A stretch of 64,000 nt of DNA from an uncultured Collinsella sp. (GTDB lineage Bacteria > Actinomycetota > Coriobacteriia > Coriobacteriales > Coriobacteriaceae): contig CAUGJE010000002.1 in the NCBI GenBank assembly GCA_959599915.1, forward strand, positions 186,001 to 250,000, read 5' to 3'. The position numbers and the translations under genes are program-made. Under the pieces are notes generated by a model. It saw nothing but the letters and a program-made list of their open reading frames with translations. It had not been told where the DNA came from and ran no database searches. Numbering within the stretch: the first letter of the stretch is position 1; each line of letters starts with the position of its first letter. Shown piece by piece: positions 51,335 through 60,461 of this stretch.

Positions 51335-52288
51335 ATGACGACTGAATATACCGACGCGCCGCGCACGCGCGTCATGACACCGGCCGCGCTCAACAACGGC
51401 GTGCACGAGAACCATTCCATCGGACAGACCATGGCCATCGCGCCCAAAAAGGGCCTGTTTGACGACATTTCCATTCCCCAGATCATCGCCGGCGCCGCAG
51501 CTGCCGCCACGAGCGTGGCGCTTGCTTCAAAGATCGGCATTGCCGGCTCGGTGATTGGTGCCGCTGTGAGCTCAGTCATCACTGTTGTGTCCTCGCAGGT
51601 CTATCGCCACTTTATCTCCGCCAGCGCCGAAGCAATCAAGGGCACGCATGCCGCTGTCGACTACCCTACCGGCGCCTACGAGCCCGTTGAGCCCAATGTC
51701 GAGGAGCACCTAGGTGGCGCCGCAACCACGCAGGAGATGCGCCAGGTTGCGGGACGCGCGACCACGGCGCGCGTCGCTCCCAACAGCCTGCGCGCCAAGG
51801 CGGCGGCTGAGCGCAGCCAGACGCAAAAGAAGGTCATCGTCTTCTCGATCGCTATCGCCATCGTCGCGGTCATCGCCTGCGCCGGCGCCATCCTTATCAC
51901 CACTGCCGGTGAGGGTCTGGGCGAGCGTCCCGAGCCAATCCTGTCGTCGCGCACGACCGAGAGCGATGCAAATGGCAACACCCAGTCGCAGGATCAGCAG
52001 GCACAGACGGACGATACGCAAGACAGTTCTACCTCTGCCAATTCGTCCTCGAACACCCAAAACCAATCGCAGGGCGTCGATTCCTCTGCGAACAACAGCG
52101 GCACGCAATCCGGCACGACTGACTCAAGTCAAACGACTGACGGCTCTCAACCGAGCACGGGCGACCAGGCGAATGGCAATACACCGAGTACGGGATCTAC
52201 CGACAACAGCAACACCAACAGCTCGAGCGGAACCGCGTCCGGCACGGCATCTGACAGTTCAAGCCAAGGCGCGACATCGGGCAACTAG
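51335..52288 (+). CDS. Membrane protein with a Ser/Thr/Gln/Asn-rich tail
   Basis: 317 residues from ATG 51335 with GGGAGG upstream. A first hydrophobic region (about 48-88) is Ala/Ile-rich; a second span (about 165-187, VIVFSIAIAIVAVIACAGAI) leads to a 125-residue extracellular tail dominated by Ser, Thr, Gln, Asn and Gly (for example QSQDQQAQTDDTQDSS). It could be a surface-anchored linker or stalk. No family is recognised. Confidence 0.7.
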   Translation: MTTEYTDAPRTRVMTPAALNNGVHENHSIGQTMAIAPKKGLFDDISIPQIIAGAAAAATSVALASKIGIAGSVIGAAVSSVITVVSSQVYRHFISASAEAIKGTHAAVDYPTGAYEPVEPNVEEHLGGAATTQEMRQVAGRATTARVAPNSLRAKAAAERSQTQKKVIVFSIAIAIVAVIACAGAILITTAGEGLGERPEPILSSRTTESDANGNTQSQDQQAQTDDTQDSSTSANSSSNTQNQSQGVDSSANNSGTQSGTTDSSQTTDGSQPSTGDQANGNTPSTGSTDNSNTNSSSGTASGTASDSSSQGATSGN

Positions 52289-52322
52289 GCACATTTGCCT
52301 CTCATAGATAACCGACCTGTAT

Positions 52323-52359
52323 AACGGGCGCGAATCGACAGCGGTTCGCGCCCGTTTGC
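52323..52359 (+). terminator. Terminator after the Ser-rich protein
   Basis: AACGGGCGCGAA (52323-52334) pairs with TTCGCGCCCGTT (52345-52356), a 12-bp stem followed by TGCC. The T tract is short. Confidence 0.7.
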
Positions 52360-52428
52360 CTTGGGCGCCGCCATGGCGAGCGCCATGCGATGGTAAGATG
52401 CTTTACATGTGTAAAGAGGAGATTTGCC

Positions 52429-53736
52429 ATGAGCAAGACAATAGTTAGGCCCACGCTTTCACTGGGCAACCACATCTATCTGTATCGCCTGCTGCGCGAT
52501 GCGATTGGATGCGGCAAGCAAACGTTTATGACGCAGGTCGAAGAGGCGCTCGCCGCTGGCGACATGACCGCTTATGACCTGGGCTTCGAATCCACGCGCG
52601 AGCTGCTCGAAGAGCTTGACGACTGCATTAAGCTGACCGTCTTTAAGGGCGGTCGCCTGTATGCCACCGTCATCGCCAACGAGGCCTGGGATGCCGCCCT
52701 TGCCAAGGGCGAGGACAAGCCCAAGACCGCCAAGGGCGCTAAGCAGTCCTACAAAAAGAAAAAGCGCGGTGAGAAGGACCTCAAGGCTGTGCGCCCCAAG
52801 CACGTTAAGCGTCCCGAACCAGAAGCCGCGGTTGAAGCTGTGCCGGAGCCCGAGCCCGAGACAGAGATCGAAGTCGCTATTGAGGTGGCAGCGGAAGCCG
52901 AAACCGAAATCGCCGCCATGACCGATCCCGAAGTCATGCCAGAGCAGGAAGCCGCTGTGGAGCTCAACGAGGCATCCAAGTCGACAACCGAAGAGGCGGC
53001 TGGCCAGCCCGAGGCGCCCGTGTTCCAGAACCACGATGTCTTTGGCGACAACACCGAGGACAATCAGTCCGACGAGCTCGCGGATCAAGATGCTGCCGAG
53101 GCAACACCGGAGCCCGAGGCGCCCCAGCCTGCCATCTCGCTCACGGTTGTCTACGACCCCGAGAACGCCAACGCCGGCATCACCACCATGGTATCCACGC
53201 CGGTCGAGGCCAAGCCGAACGTCGAGGCAGAGGACACTCCGCAGGCCGATGCCAAAACCGGGACCGAAGACACGTCCATCTCCGTGGAACCGACAGATTC
53301 CATAGCTAAGCCAGAAGCGGCATCTGAGTCTGCACCTGTCATTGAGTCCGCATCCGCACCCGCCTGTGACCAGGCTCCCACACCTGCACCGACTCCGGTC
53401 CCCAATTCAGCACCGGCCCCCGCTCCCGCAGCACCGACCATCCCCGGGGACTTCCCCATCGATTTCGCGACCGAGGTCTTCTGCCCTAGCCCGCTGCTGC
53501 ACCAGCTGTCGACTTATCTCCCCTACGGCGCTGACACCCTCGGCATCGTCGGCGAGTACTACTGGATCGCTCGCGAGCGCGGTACCATCGAGGCCGGCCG
53601 TAACCGCGCGAGCTTCCCCCTGCGCTACACACAGGCCGGCAAACGCCACGAAGTCACCGTACGCATTCGCCGCAACACCACCGGCGGCCTCGGAGCCACC
53701 TGGGCCATCGACAAGGTCGAAGCCCCGGTCGAGTAA
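52429..53736 (+). CDS. Protein with long Glu/Ala/Pro-rich linker, unknown function
   Basis: 435 residues from MSKTIVRPTLSLGNHIYLYR (AGAGGAG upstream; frame open 13 codons earlier). A folded N-terminal domain (about 1-85, IYLYRLLRDAIGCG and GFESTRELLEELDDCIKLTV) is followed by a basic stretch KKKKRGEKDLKAVRPKH and a very acidic, Pro/Ala/Glu-rich linker (about 115-345). The C-terminus (about 350-435, FCPSPLLHQLSTYLPYGADT) is a second compact domain. The role is unknown; the N-terminus vaguely recalls LOTUS/OST-HTH folds. Confidence 0.65.
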   Translation: MSKTIVRPTLSLGNHIYLYRLLRDAIGCGKQTFMTQVEEALAAGDMTAYDLGFESTRELLEELDDCIKLTVFKGGRLYATVIANEAWDAALAKGEDKPKTAKGAKQSYKKKKRGEKDLKAVRPKHVKRPEPEAAVEAVPEPEPETEIEVAIEVAAEAETEIAAMTDPEVMPEQEAAVELNEASKSTTEEAAGQPEAPVFQNHDVFGDNTEDNQSDELADQDAAEATPEPEAPQPAISLTVVYDPENANAGITTMVSTPVEAKPNVEAEDTPQADAKTGTEDTSISVEPTDSIAKPEAASESAPVIESASAPACDQAPTPAPTPVPNSAPAPAPAAPTIPGDFPIDFATEVFCPSPLLHQLSTYLPYGADTLGIVGEYYWIARERGTIEAGRNRASFPLRYTQAGKRHEVTVRIRRNTTGGLGATWAIDKVEAPVE

Positions 53737-53737
53737 A

Positions 53738-53777
53738 AAACGGCCTCGGATAGCCAATTGACCATCCGAGGCCGTTT
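53738..53777 (+). terminator. Terminator after the acidic-linker protein
   Basis: AAACGGCCTCGGAT (53738-53751) pairs perfectly with ATCCGAGGCCGTTT (53764-53777). It may be bidirectional with the converging lipoprotein gene. Confidence 0.85.
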
Positions 53778-53790
53778 GAATTCAGGCCTT

Positions 53791-54183
53791 TTAGTTGTCA
53801 TCGGCGCATATAGACACCAGAGAAGCAAGCTCATCCTCAAGTTGCGGAGCAAAGTATCTAAAAGAAACCTGCGCTCCGGTCGGTATCGACTCAATCATAT
53901 TCGCAGCATTATCTGAAACTCGGTACGATGCAGTTTCACCTGTCTTCAAATCCTCTATTGAGCAGACAGCGTCTTCAGCATCATTCGACCTAAGCACGCC
54001 TTTTCCTTGTAACATCACATCGGCATGCCCGCCAGCTATTTCTAATGAACCTGAGTCTGTCGCAGTCACTTCTCCGGAACCTCCGCGCGATATCTCTTCC
54101 TTTGTTGAACAGCCCACCAATGAAGCCATCAGCACCAAAGACAGAGCTAGACGAATCGCCCTACTTCGAAAAAGTCGTTCCAT
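53791..54183 (-). CDS. Predicted lipoprotein
   Basis: 130 residues from MERLFRSRAIRLALSLVLMA with lipobox SLVGC; a start at 54195 or 54210 is also open. The mature part is small and beta-rich (SLEIAGGHADVMLQGKGV). The start overlaps the C39-like peptidase end by 23 nt, so translation is coupled. The base composition is AT-rich like its neighbour. It might be the peptidase's inhibitor or partner, but nothing shows this directly. Confidence 0.65.
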   Translation of the reverse strand: MERLFRSRAIRLALSLVLMASLVGCSTKEEISRGGSGEVTATDSGSLEIAGGHADVMLQGKGVLRSNDAEDAVCSIEDLKTGETASYRVSDNAANMIESIPTGAQVSFRYFAPQLEDELASLVSICADDN

Positions 54184-55288
54184 AAGTCCACGCATAATAG
54201 CTCTGATCATACTTCAGGAAGGATAAAGATGAATTCCAGCCGTCCGCTATGCCAATCATCTGCCTTGTCTCTCCAGTTTTCTTACCAGTAAGTGTGGCGT
54301 AAGCCTCCGCTGTTACAGAATGGGCTGATCCGTTGTACAAACTCGCATGTAAAACATTCGGTCTATTAGAGTTAATCTCATTTTGAATGCTCGCGATAGC
54401 CGGAGAGGAGACAGTGCGGGCGATAAGAGCACTTCCTCTGCTTGCGCAGTAATTTGTAAACCCCGTTGCACAGGTTGATATCGGCGTTCCGCCCAAAACA
54501 ACGCCGGGAACAGTCTGTTCTTCAGCGGAAAGAGCATGGGTATTGGTGTAATTCCATATCTGCATATATTGCGAAGGGTCGCTATATAAATTGGCAATGC
54601 CATACAGTTCCGCAACGTTCGAAAAAGCGGTCACCATACAAGCATAGTGGGCAGTAAGCCTCTTAATCTCGCTTTCATCATATGACATAAACTGAGAAAT
54701 GGAACGAAATCCAGATACTGTGTAATCCTGCATTTGAGTTGCGTAAATTACGACATCGTTCCAGCTTGAAGGTTTATTCGATAAAACGACAGGCCGTCCT
54801 TCTATGGAAACAGCCGGGATTGTTCTTCCGCAATTTGTTGTTATTGAACCGTCCAAAGATTGCACACCGAATTCGAATGGATTGATCATTACGACTGGGT
54901 TATTGAAAGAATAAGACTCAACACCAAGATCTCCTCCCCGATCCATAGGGCTGACTAAGCCGTCTCCAAAACGATATCCCGTAAGTATTTCATCATCTGA
55001 AGCATCTAAAACCAAATAGCCCGCGGCTCTATTGAATGTCACAACCGGAACAATGTAGCCAAGCGGGGACCCATCAACGTCTACAAAAGGAATAGGGTCA
55101 GAAGGCGTATACGAAGAGCCGAGGAGTCCCTTTATATATTTATCGGCAAGCTCTTGCGCAATTTCTGAAGTAAATTGTATCTGCTCACCATCAATATTGC
55201 CCGTCGAAGCAAAAACCTCTTTCGGACGTGCGGCTAAGGCGACAATTGAAGACGCGACAAGTTGCAGAAAACGACGACGCGAAAGCAT
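54161..55288 (-). CDS. Secreted C39-like cysteine peptidase
   Basis: 375 residues. It opens MLSRRRFLQLVASSIVALAA, a Tat-like twin-arginine signal. A prodomain-like beta segment (about 80-110, VVTFNRAAGYLVLDASDDE) resembles the streptopain/Spi family. The catalytic region has Cys in YACMVTAFSNVAELYG, His in GSAHSVTAEAYATLTG and Asp/Asn in GIADGWN. It likely acts outside the cell; its substrate is unknown. The gene and the overlapping lipoprotein are clearly lower in GC than their surroundings, suggesting acquisition. Confidence 0.75.
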   Translation of the reverse strand: MLSRRRFLQLVASSIVALAARPKEVFASTGNIDGEQIQFTSEIAQELADKYIKGLLGSSYTPSDPIPFVDVDGSPLGYIVPVVTFNRAAGYLVLDASDDEILTGYRFGDGLVSPMDRGGDLGVESYSFNNPVVMINPFEFGVQSLDGSITTNCGRTIPAVSIEGRPVVLSNKPSSWNDVVIYATQMQDYTVSGFRSISQFMSYDESEIKRLTAHYACMVTAFSNVAELYGIANLYSDPSQYMQIWNYTNTHALSAEEQTVPGVVLGGTPISTCATGFTNYCASRGSALIARTVSSPAIASIQNEINSNRPNVLHASLYNGSAHSVTAEAYATLTGKKTGETRQMIGIADGWNSSLSFLKYDQSYYAWTYGTTFSK

Positions 55289-55531
55289 ATGTTCTTCTTT
55301 CTAGAGGAGCGACTTATAAGATACTCCTATTCTATAACCTTTTTTGTAACGTTACAGCACTGGTTATATTTCAATTCGATTTGCTTATGTCCTTGTAACC
55401 CAATACGTCTTTACGTTTTAAACGGAATTAGAAAATCACTCATAGCAAAAACGGGCTTTAATCCCAAAGAGATGACTTTGATTATGAATCAAACCAGCAG
55501 CCAGGGCATAGCTGCAGTGCAATTGCTACAA

Positions 55532-55564
55532 GAAAGGCCGCCCTTGCTGGCGGCCTTTCTACTT
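55532..55564 (-). terminator. Terminator of ettA
   Basis: AGAAAGGCCGCC (55532-55543) and GGCGGCCTTTCT (55550-55561) form a 12-bp stem. The minus reading ends TTGT. It is 8 bp past the ettA stop. Confidence 0.8.
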
Positions 55565-55568
55565 GCTA

Positions 55569-57248
55569 CTAGTCACGCGTGAGCTTGCGGTGAATACGAT
55601 GCGGCTGGGCTGCGTCCTCGCCCAGGCGCTCGATGCGGTTGGCCTGATAGGCCTCGAAGTTGCCCTCGAACCAATACCAGTTGCCCGGATTCTCGTCGGT
55701 GCCCTCCCACGCCAGAATGTGCGTGGCGACGCGGTCCAGGAACATACGGTCGTGGCTAATGACCACCGAGCAGCCCGGGAACTCGAGCAGCGCCGCCTCG
55801 AGCGAGGACAGCGTCTCGACGTCGAGGTCGTTCGTGGGCTCGTCGAGGAGCAGCAGGTTGCCGCCCTGCTTGAGCGTAAGCGCCAAGTTCAGACGGTTGC
55901 GCTCGCCACCGGAGAGTACGCCAGCGCGCTTCTGCTGGTCCTGGCCCTTAAAGCCAAAGCTCGCCACATAAGCGCGGCTCGGAACCTCGGTCTCGCCGAC
56001 CATCATGTGGTCCAGGCCGTCCGAGACGACCTCCCACAGGTTCTTGTCGGGGTCGATGCCGGAACGGTTCTGGTCGACGTAAGAAATCTTGACGGTCTCG
56101 CCCACCTCGAGCTCGCCCGAAGTCAGCGGCTCCAAGCCCACAATCGTCTTGAACAGCGTGGTCTTACCGACACCGTTGGGGCCGATGACGCCCACGATGC
56201 CGTTGCGCGGCAGGGTGAACGAAAGGTTATCGATGAGCACGCGACCGTCGAACTCCTTGTGCAGGTGATGGGCCTCGAGCACCTTGTTGCCCAGACGCGG
56301 TCCCACGGGGATGCGGATGTCGGTCCAGTCGAGCTTCTGGCTTGCGCGGGCCTCGGCCTCCATCTCCTCGTAGCGAGCCAGACGGGCCTTGTTCTTGGCC
56401 TGTCGGGCCTTGGGCGAGCTGCGCACCCACTCGAGCTCGGCCTCCATACGCTTGGCGAGCTTGGCGTCGCGGTTGCCTTGGGCCTCGATGCGCGCGGCCT
56501 TGGTCTCCAGATACGTAGAGTAGTTGCCCTTGTAGGGGTAGAGATGGCCGCGGTCGACCTCGCAGATCCACTCGGCGACGTTATCCAGGAAGTAGCGGTC
56601 GTGCGTGACGGCAAGCACCGCGCCCTGATAGTTATGCAGGAAGTGCTCGAGCCACAGGATCGACTCGGCGTCCAGGTGGTTGGTGGGCTCATCGAGCAGC
56701 AGCAGGTCGGGGGCCTCGAGCAGCAGCTTGCATAGGGCAACGCGACGGCGCTCGCCGCCGGAAAGAACGTTGACCGGCATGTCGGAATCGGGCAGCTGCA
56801 GGGCGTCCATGGCCTGACCGAGCTTGGAATCGATATCCCAGCCGTCGGCGGCGTCGATCTCGTCCTGGAGCTTGCCCATCTCGGCCATGAGGGCGTCCAT
56901 ATCGCAATCCGGGTCGCACATCTCCTCGCCGATCTTGTTGAAGCGATCGACCTTGGCGATCATGTCGCCAAACGCCATGCGCACGTTCTCGATGACGGTC
57001 TTGTCGTCATCGAGCGGCGGCTCCTGCTGCAGGATGCCCACGGTGTAGCCGGGGGTAAGCCTGGCATCGCCGTTGGAGACTTCCTCGATACCGGCCATGA
57101 TCTTGAGCAGGGTCGACTTGCCCATGCCGTTGGGGCCCACGACGCCGATCTTGGCACCGGGGTAGAAGCTCAGGGTCACGTCGTCAAGGATTACCTTGTC
57201 GCCATGGGCCTTACGAGCCTGATACATCTGGTAGATAAACTCCGCCAT
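55569..57248 (-). CDS. ettA: ABC-F translation factor EttA
   Basis: 559 residues, the EttA length. It has two ABC domains with Walker A GPNGMGKST and GPNGVGKTT, signatures LSGGERRRVAL and LSGGERNRLNL, and Walker B LLLLDEPTNHLD and LLLLDEPTNDLD. The linker carries SSPKARQAKNKARL, typical of EttA, and the arm region lies in domain 1. There are no membrane spans. It binds the ribosomal E site and gates translation by energy state. The ribosome site before ATG 57248 is weak (AGGCAA). Confidence 0.92.
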   Translation of the reverse strand: MAEFIYQMYQARKAHGDKVILDDVTLSFYPGAKIGVVGPNGMGKSTLLKIMAGIEEVSNGDARLTPGYTVGILQQEPPLDDDKTVIENVRMAFGDMIAKVDRFNKIGEEMCDPDCDMDALMAEMGKLQDEIDAADGWDIDSKLGQAMDALQLPDSDMPVNVLSGGERRRVALCKLLLEAPDLLLLDEPTNHLDAESILWLEHFLHNYQGAVLAVTHDRYFLDNVAEWICEVDRGHLYPYKGNYSTYLETKAARIEAQGNRDAKLAKRMEAELEWVRSSPKARQAKNKARLARYEEMEAEARASQKLDWTDIRIPVGPRLGNKVLEAHHLHKEFDGRVLIDNLSFTLPRNGIVGVIGPNGVGKTTLFKTIVGLEPLTSGELEVGETVKISYVDQNRSGIDPDKNLWEVVSDGLDHMMVGETEVPSRAYVASFGFKGQDQQKRAGVLSGGERNRLNLALTLKQGGNLLLLDEPTNDLDVETLSSLEAALLEFPGCSVVISHDRMFLDRVATHILAWEGTDENPGNWYWFEGNFEAYQANRIERLGEDAAQPHRIHRKLTRD

Positions 57249-57432
57249 TTGCCTGTTTTATCCTTTCTACCTTCTGTTTCCCTATTCTTGATTCGCTTTA
57301 GTGGAAACGAAATGAGGAAACCAGCTCTGAAACTAAACGAAAAAGGGGCATGGTTGCCCACACCCCCTAATACTACCTGGGAAAAATCCCCCGGAACATA
57401 CTATGAACTGCGTACGCTAGTTTTCCGCAACC

Positions 57433-58137
57433 TTAACGAGCGGCTCGCTGCGATTTGCGCCACAGCAGATACGAATAGACGTAGGCAGCTCCAGCTGAAC
57501 CAAACGCCAGAACCGCAATCACCGCGGCGACGACTTCACTCGAAAGCACGCTACCCGCCACGCCCATCACAATCAGGCCAACGCCCAGCACCATAAAGCA
57601 GGCACCGCCAAAACGCTGCGTACGGCGCCAGTTCTCGGGATCGGCAAGCGCCCAGGGCGTCTTGATACCGAGCGTGTAGTTCTGCTTTACGCGCGGTAAG
57701 TAGTTGCCCATACCAATAAAGAGCAAGCCGATAGCGCCTGATACCAGCAAATTGACCGTTCCTACCACCGGCACGATGCCCCACACCGTTAGCTCCCCCA
57801 GCCAGCTTATGGCACACATGAGCAGCGTGAAGGCGATTACGAAGCCCTGATAGAACTTACCCGAGGTCCGATACGCCTCGCCCTTGGGGTCAATGCGTGG
57901 CACGACGTAGAACATCGCGAGAAGTGCCAGAGGCAACACGCCGAGCGCGGAGGCCATCCAGCTAGGGCCCCAACCGTCGACGGCGCCATTCGCGCCCCAG
58001 TGCGTGGGAATCTGCGCCGGCAGGCTCGGCATCACTATCAGATGCGCTGCGACATTGGCAACGCACAGAGCGACCAGTGCAATCCACACGCGCGACGATA
58101 CCCCCGTGGCGTGAATGCCCTTGTTTTCGTTATTCAT
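57433..58137 (-). CDS. sdpI: SdpI-family membrane protein
   Basis: 234 residues from MNNENKGIHATGVSSRVW. Four to six membrane spans, with the SdpI signatures PAQIPTHWGANGAVDGWG and NYTLGIKTPWALADPENW. Its start overlaps the SdpR-like gene by 8 nt. In Bacillus SdpI gives immunity to the SdpC toxin; no sdpC is nearby, so here it could be immunity to an outside toxin or a signalling protein. Confidence 0.88.
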   Translation of the reverse strand: MNNENKGIHATGVSSRVWIALVALCVANVAAHLIVMPSLPAQIPTHWGANGAVDGWGPSWMASALGVLPLALLAMFYVVPRIDPKGEAYRTSGKFYQGFVIAFTLLMCAISWLGELTVWGIVPVVGTVNLLVSGAIGLLFIGMGNYLPRVKQNYTLGIKTPWALADPENWRRTQRFGGACFMVLGVGLIVMGVAGSVLSSEVVAAVIAVLAFGSAGAAYVYSYLLWRKSQRAAR

Positions 58138-58408
58138 CCTTATCACCTTCATTGTTTGTAAAACCCATAAACCAGCCAATTAAATCCTGCATGACGGTGG
58201 TGTTTAAGCTGTATACGATGTTTTGGCCATGGCGCTCGTCGGTCACCAACCCGGCGTTTTTAAGCGTCGCCAAGTGATGGCTCAGCGACGGCTTACTGAT
58301 ATCGAAATGCTTGGCAAGCTCCCCCGCCGTGCAATTGCCCTCGCGCAGCAGTTCCAAAATGCGCCGCCGCGTAGGATCGGCCAGCGCCTTAAAACCCTCT
58401 CCCGGCAT
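58130..58408 (-). CDS. sdpR: SdpR-like ArsR-family repressor
   Basis: 92 residues from MPGEGFKALADPTRRRILEL (GAGAGGAGG upstream). The winged HTH has CTAGELAKHFDISKPSLSHH and LKNAGLVTDERHGQNIVYSL. It lacks the metal-binding cysteine pair of classical ArsR sensors. Paired with sdpI, as in Bacillus, where SdpR is held at the membrane by SdpI. A promoter and palindrome lie just upstream. Confidence 0.9.
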   Translation of the reverse strand: MPGEGFKALADPTRRRILELLREGNCTAGELAKHFDISKPSLSHHLATLKNAGLVTDERHGQNIVYSLNTTVMQDLIGWFMGFTNNEGDKDE

Positions 58409-58442
58409 AAGACCTCCTCTCAGCACCCCTCATGACGCGCAC

Positions 58443-58481
58443 ACTATACTCGATATTTAGATGTTTGTCTAACTATCTAAT
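58443..58481 (-). promoter_or_regulatory. Promoter and operator-like palindrome of sdpRI
   Basis: TTAGAC (58467-58472) and TATAGT (58443-58448) on the minus strand are 18 nt apart. TTAGAT (58457-58462) and ATCTAA (58475-58480) form an inverted repeat over the promoter, as expected for SdpR autorepression. Confidence 0.55.
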
Positions 58482-58587
58482 CGAAATGCTTCAAACCACA
58501 TCAAAGTAAGCGCCATCGCAACCTATGGGCGATTACCTATAATGGCGATAGCCAAAACACGATTCGCTTCCCCATCGGAGGATGTCT

Positions 58588-59385
58588 ATGACCGAAACCA
58601 CAGCCGCAACTCCCAACGAGACACGCGACACCAAGCTCGAGATCATCATGGGCCGCGAGGCACTCGACAAGCTCGCCAACGCCACGGTGCTGATACTCGG
58701 CTGCGGAGGCGTGGGCTCCAACTGCTGCGAGGCACTTGCCCGCGGCGGCATCGGTCATTTTGTGATTCTGGACAAGGATATCGTCGCGCCCAGCAATATC
58801 AATCGACAGGCCATCGCCTTTCATAGCACCATCGGCAAGCGCAAGGTGGACGTGATGGAAGCCATGATCAACGACATCAATCCCGCTGCCACCGTTATCA
58901 AGCGCACCGAATACCTGCTGAGCGACAACATCGATGATTTCTTCGCGAGCGTTTTGGAGCAGACGGGTGGCAAGCTCGACTACGTCGTCGACGCCATCGA
59001 CACCATCTCGGCCAAGCTCACCATTGCCAAATATGCTCAGGACCACGGCATTCGTTTGGTTAGCTCCATGGGCGGGGCCAACAAGCTCCATCCCGAGTGT
59101 CTCCGCTTTGCCGACATCTTCGATACGGTACGTGACCCCATGAGCCGCATTATGCGCAAAGAATGTAAGAAGCGCGGAATCAAGAGCCTACACGTACTGT
59201 TTAGCTGCGAGGAATCGGTTAAGACCCAGCCCCGCGACCCCTCCAACATCCACGAGCGCACCGAGCTGGGAACCGCGAGCTTTATGCCGCCCATCATGGG
59301 CCAGATGATCGCTGGCGAGGTTATCCGCCAGATCAGCGGGCGCGGGTGCGAACGCGTGCGCGCCGATGGCCAGCGCCTAAATTAA
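58588..59385 (+). CDS. tcdA: tRNA threonylcarbamoyladenosine dehydratase
   Basis: 265 residues from ATG 58588, which sits 5 nt after GGAGGA. The ThiF/E1 fold shows LILGCGGVGSNCCEALARGG (ATP binding), DIVAPSNINRQ and DAIDTISAKL, in the TcdA/CsdL arrangement. It cyclises t6A to ct6A in tRNA. It is divergent from sdpR and followed by tatD. Confidence 0.9.
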   Translation: MTETTAATPNETRDTKLEIIMGREALDKLANATVLILGCGGVGSNCCEALARGGIGHFVILDKDIVAPSNINRQAIAFHSTIGKRKVDVMEAMINDINPAATVIKRTEYLLSDNIDDFFASVLEQTGGKLDYVVDAIDTISAKLTIAKYAQDHGIRLVSSMGGANKLHPECLRFADIFDTVRDPMSRIMRKECKKRGIKSLHVLFSCEESVKTQPRDPSNIHERTELGTASFMPPIMGQMIAGEVIRQISGRGCERVRADGQRLN

Positions 59386-59399
59386 CGAGACGCACCGCG

Positions 59400-60182
59400 A
59401 TGACACCGCAATTATTTGATGCGCATTGCCATCTTGATTTAATGGCTCGCCCGGACGCCGTTGCCGATGAGGCAACGGCGCTGGGCCTGGTCCTATTTGA
59501 CTGCGGCGTCGATCCTCGCGACCTCGCACGCGCAGACGAGCGCACCCGTAGCCGTTCAAACATCTTTGTTGGAATCGGTCTCCATCCCTGGTGGCTCGCC
59601 GACGGGCGATGCGGAATCGCTGAAATCAATCTACTATGCGAAGTCGCTGCGCAAGAGCGATTTATCGGAGAGGTCGGACTCGACTTTTCCGCGCGTTTTG
59701 CCGGAAGCGAACCGCTTCAAATACAGGCACTTGACCGGCTCTGCGATGCGCTCGTGCAGAGCCCTCTTGCCGGGCGTGTGATATCAATTCACGCCGTTCG
59801 TTCGGCAGGAACCGTGCTAGACATCCTCGAGTCGCATGGATTACTCACGCCAAGCCCCGACTCCCCCGCTATCATTTTCCACTGGTTTAGCGACACTTCG
59901 AACGAGTTCGTCCGCGCACGAAGCGCAGGCTGCTATTTTTCCGTGAACGAGCGGATGCTCGCCACCAAGCGCGGTCGCGAATACGTACGACAGATTCCAC
60001 TCGACCGCCTGCTGCTCGAGACTGATGCGCCAGCCCAGCCGCAAGCAGATACAAGCGCGCGGCAGCTCATCACATCGCTAAAAAGCGTCTCCCGGCGCAT
60101 CGCCGAACTTAAAAACTGCGCCGAGGAGAGCGTCGAATCGACCGTTTTAGGAAATTCGCGCTCCATATTTGACTTCCGCTGA
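59400..60182 (+). CDS. TatD-family metal-dependent hydrolase
   Basis: 260 residues from ATG 59400, 14 nt after tcdA. The metal motif FDAHCHLD starts it; then GIGLHPWWL, IGEVGLDFSARF, VISIHAVRSAGT, IIFHWFSDT and LLLETDAP follow the TatD order. It is probably a cytosolic 3'-5' DNA exonuclease or DNase in DNA quality control. The ribosome site is weak; coupling to tcdA is likely. Confidence 0.88.
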   Translation: MTPQLFDAHCHLDLMARPDAVADEATALGLVLFDCGVDPRDLARADERTRSRSNIFVGIGLHPWWLADGRCGIAEINLLCEVAAQERFIGEVGLDFSARFAGSEPLQIQALDRLCDALVQSPLAGRVISIHAVRSAGTVLDILESHGLLTPSPDSPAIIFHWFSDTSNEFVRARSAGCYFSVNERMLATKRGREYVRQIPLDRLLLETDAPAQPQADTSARQLITSLKSVSRRIAELKNCAEESVESTVLGNSRSIFDFR

Positions 60183-60188
60183 TCCCGG

Positions 60189-60416
60189 TGGGCAAAAAAT
60201 GCCAAATATGAGTACTGTTGCAAAGCTAGTCACATTATTTTGCGACAAAACAACACCCTGATAATGCACAGCCGTTCATTATCAGGGTGTTTTAGCATGG
60301 CTAAAGCCGCCTATAACAGGCTTTTATCGCTCTCGGACATTCAACTAGGGCCTCAAAAGCTTAATTTCGCTGTTACTAAAATAGTGACAGTACTCATATT
60401 TGGCATTTTTTGCCCA
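60189..60416. repeat. Nested inverted repeat F (30-bp perfect arms)
   Basis: Arms 60189-60218 and 60387-60416 are perfectly complementary over 30 bp (TGGGCAAAAAATGCC start). The 168 bp between them hold the inner hairpin 60252-60291 and a partly complementary GTCAC...TATTTT pair. It lies between the converging tatD and FrlD-like genes. Apart from these structures the 279-bp gap shows nothing. Confidence 0.8.
60252..60295 (+). terminator. Inner terminator hairpin of repeat F
   Basis: AACACCCTGATAATG (60252-60266) pairs perfectly with CATTATCAGGGTGTT (60277-60291), followed by TTAG. It probably ends the tcdA-tatD transcript. Confidence 0.75.
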
Positions 60417-60461
60417 CAGGGTCCCGAGAAGACAACAATTCGACTTCCCGGGACTGCTCAC

